Shown here one piece after another: positions 62,416 through 64,000 of a stretch of 64,000 nt of DNA. A program made the translations under genes and the position numbers. The notes under the pieces were generated by a model. The model made no database searches. It saw only the letters and a list, made by a program, of their open reading frames with translations, and had not been told where the DNA came from. Source of the stretch: G965213525 sp965213525 (GTDB lineage: Bacteria; Actinomycetota; Acidimicrobiia; Acidimicrobiales; Poriferisodalaceae); contig OZ243889.1 of NCBI GenBank assembly GCA_965213525.1, positions 1,612,001 to 1,676,000 of the forward strand. Reading direction: 5' to 3'. How positions within the stretch are numbered: position 1 is the stretch's first letter; each line of letters opens with the position of its first letter.

Positions 62416-64000
62416 TCAGACCGAGAAGGAAAGCGTCATGGAACCGGCGGCGATGTCAAGCACACCGAAGAAGGTTCCCGAATCGAGGAGCGCCACCGCC
62501 GTGCTGCTCTCGGCCTCGAACACGCCGCTCACCGTCGATCGCCCCGCCGGGCCCGGGGGTTCGGCGACTTCGACGCTCAGGTCGGGCGGGCCCGAGGGCT
62601 TGGATCGCGCCGGCGGCGGGGCGACGCCTGCTGAGGCACCAGGGGCTGGAGAGGTGGCCGGCGGTGACGAGGGCGCCGCCACTGAAGGCGGCTCCACCGT
62701 GGACGTCGACGGGGCGGGCTCTGGCACGGCCCCTGTCGGCGGGTGCGTCGGGCCCGCCTGATCGTCGGCGGGCTGAACACGGTCCTCGAGAGCGATGGGA
62801 TCTCCCCTCTCGGGCGGGTCGACCTGACCGTCGAGGCGGATCTCGACGATGTCGCCCGTGCGCAGCACCAGGGTCAGATGCCCTTGGAGCGCCAGAGGTG
62901 CGCCCTCGGCTCGGGCCGAGAGCGTCATGCGCCCCGACATCTCACCGCTGATCGTGACCCCGCCGACGGCGAGGCTGGCCGGGCCCGCCAGCTCGACCTG
63001 CGCTCCGGCCTTGGACACCTCGAGCTGGGCGGTCTCGACGGACCCGGGCGAGCGCAGCGGCACGGACCCGCCGCCCGGCGGGGTCTCACCGAGCCCGCCC
63101 GATGTCGGTCCGCCGGCGTCGCGCCCAGGGTCCGACGGGGCGCTCGAGGTGGCGCCGTCACCCGGCGCCGCCAAGTCGTCACCCGCCGGCCGTTCGTCCC
63201 CGACCCCCGGTGAACCCACCGGCTCGCTCGCCGGCTCCACCCCCGGTGCGGACCCGGGTGCTGGCTGCCCAGACACCGGCATCGCAGGTGTAGGCGCCGA
63301 GCTTGGGGTTCGTCGAGGCTGCTGCTTGACCTCGCCGGGCTCGACGCCGGGGCGGCCTGCAGCGGCGACGTTGCGCCCCGGCGTCGCCGGGGGGCTGGTC
63401 GCCAGGGCCACGGGGCTACGGGTCAGCTCCGACGGGCCACCCTCTCGGGCCGGGGGCGCGGCGGTGCCGGGTTCGGCGGTGACGGGCGTCGCAGCTGTGG
63501 CCGCGGGACCCCGAGCGTCGGTCACGACGCGCTCGCCGGGGGCGTACAGGATGGTGTCAGGCCACTGCTGGGCCTCTGCTGCGATCCCGGCCTCCTGGTG
63601 GGCGTCGAGCAGCGCCGGGGCGGCCGGGGCGGCGGCAGCGGCCACGAGGCTGAGACCGACGACCGCCTTGGCCGCCAGGGGCACCGCCGCGGGGGCGGCG
63701 ACAGCGACGGCGGCCTGGGCGGACTCGGCGAGGGGCACGGCGCTGGCGACGAGCTGGGCGGCGGTGGGCGTCGCGGGCACCGCTGCGGGCACCACGTGGG
63801 CGACGGGGGCGAACGCCGAGCCGGCCTGGCCGATCGAGCCGGCCGCCCCGGCGCTGCTGTGGGTCACGCCGGCGAACGGGCCCTGGGCGAGGGCGGGGTC
63901 ACCTGGGCGCACCCGCCCGGCGGCCGCAGCCCCCTCCGGGCGGCGCAACCACGAACCGGCGACCAGTGCGGGCACGGCGGCGACCCCCCGAACGATCTGG
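62416..64000 (-). CDS. Ala/Pro-rich membrane protein, N-terminus beyond the window edge
   Basis: At least 527 residues; the frame is open to base 64000 (QIVRGVAAVPALVAGSWLRR at the edge), so the GTG at 63975 may be internal. It has a hydrophobic stretch of about 45 residues (AVAVAAPAAVPLAAKAVVGL then SLVAAAAAPAAPALL), then a long Pro/Ala/Ser/Thr/Gly linker. Two small beta domains follow (AQLEVSKAGAQVELAGPASL with TISGEMSGRMTLSARAEG and LVLRTGDIVEIRLDG; then STVSGVFEAESSTAVALLDS with FFGVLDIAAGSMTLSFSV). It might be the extracytoplasmic part of a sigma-like regulator with a long extension, but nothing decisive is visible. It is convergent with the fusion gene. Confidence 0.6.
   Translation of the reverse strand, partial: QIVRGVAAVPALVAGSWLRRPEGAAAAGRVRPGDPALAQGPFAGVTHSSAGAAGSIGQAGSAFAPVAHVVPAAVPATPTAAQLVASAVPLAESAQAAVAVAAPAAVPLAAKAVVGLSLVAAAAAPAAPALLDAHQEAGIAAEAQQWPDTILYAPGERVVTDARGPAATAATPVTAEPGTAAPPAREGGPSELTRSPVALATSPPATPGRNVAAAGRPGVEPGEVKQQPRRTPSSAPTPAMPVSGQPAPGSAPGVEPASEPVGSPGVGDERPAGDDLAAPGDGATSSAPSDPGRDAGGPTSGGLGETPPGGGSVPLRSPGSVETAQLEVSKAGAQVELAGPASLAVGGVTISGEMSGRMTLSARAEGAPLALQGHLTLVLRTGDIVEIRLDGQVDPPERGDPIALEDRVQPADDQAGPTHPPTGAVPEPAPSTSTVEPPSVAAPSSPPATSPAPGASAGVAPPPARSKPSGPPDLSVEVAEPPGPAGRSTVSGVFEAESSTAVALLDSGTFFGVLDIAAGSMTLSFSV

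Overview
The window is a 64 kb piece of very GC-rich chromosome from an actinobacterium. An F420 ligase, cell-wall-binding repeat 2 proteins, a DUF222/13E12-type relic, a full dTDP-rhamnose set, frequent GTG/TTG starts and long chains of genes overlapping by 1-4 bases all fit the Actinomycetota. The class Acidimicrobiia is plausible, but that is an inference from gene content; no rRNA or tRNA gene was seen to confirm it.

Layout. Bases 1-4.9 kb: the end of cofE, a relic toxin-antitoxin locus, a TetR regulator divergent from an ABC transporter whose permease carries an in-frame stop, a gene-poor stretch, and an intact VapBC pair. Bases 5-12.8 kb: surface glycan genes, namely a sugar nucleotidyltransferase, an exported His-rich protein, four GT4 glycosyltransferases and a GDP-fucose-synthase-like enzyme. 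Bases 13-16.8 kb: a compact export cluster of a small secreted polypeptide (interrupted), a lipoprotein, a HlyD-like adaptor with a peptidoglycan-binding domain, an ABC ATPase and an FtsX-like permease. Its layout resembles loci of lactococcin-972-type peptides. Bases 16.9-23.4 kb: a tight rmlC-rmlB-rmlD operon running through an unrecognised gene and a GT2 enzyme into an LCP ligase, which would make rhamnose-containing glycan and attach it to the wall; rmlA lies nearby at 28 kb. Bases 23.5-31 kb: birA divergent from a biotin-dependent carboxylase alpha subunit (enzyme and its modifier), a secreted trypsin-like protease with C-terminal repeats, a MoeZ-like enzyme with swapped domain order, and a sirtuin.

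Bases 31-40.5 kb: a second glycan island with a sulfotransferase, a FemAB/GNAT-like transferase, a DegT-type sugar aminotransferase and three GT2 proteins, one with two GT2 domains. Bases 40.6-47.8 kb: a decayed DUF222/HNH gene, leucyl aminopeptidase, cobalamin adenosyltransferase, and B12-dependent methionine synthase (metH) divergent from it. Bases 47.8-52.7 kb: a rearranged segment in which an ISL3-type insertion sequence sits inside the remains of a DUF2855 gene. A 241-base piece of that gene is almost identical to the intact DUF2855 gene 3.7 kb away, and an ECF sigma factor and a secreted repeat protein lie between the two copies. Bases 52.8-62.4 kb: a glycosyltransferase, two paralogous cell-wall-binding-repeat surface proteins, each with a TTG start, strong ribosome binding site and terminator, then an acetyltransferase and a rare fusion of a CelD/FemAB-like acyltransferase with a PIG-L deacetylase. 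The window ends inside an Ala/Pro-rich membrane protein.

Taken together, the region is largely devoted to making, exporting and anchoring the cell surface. Several loci have decayed through single-base lesions: the relic Phd/PIN locus, the ABC permease, the secreted polypeptide, the DUF222 gene and the IS transposase. Sequencing error cannot be excluded as the cause of any of these from the sequence alone.
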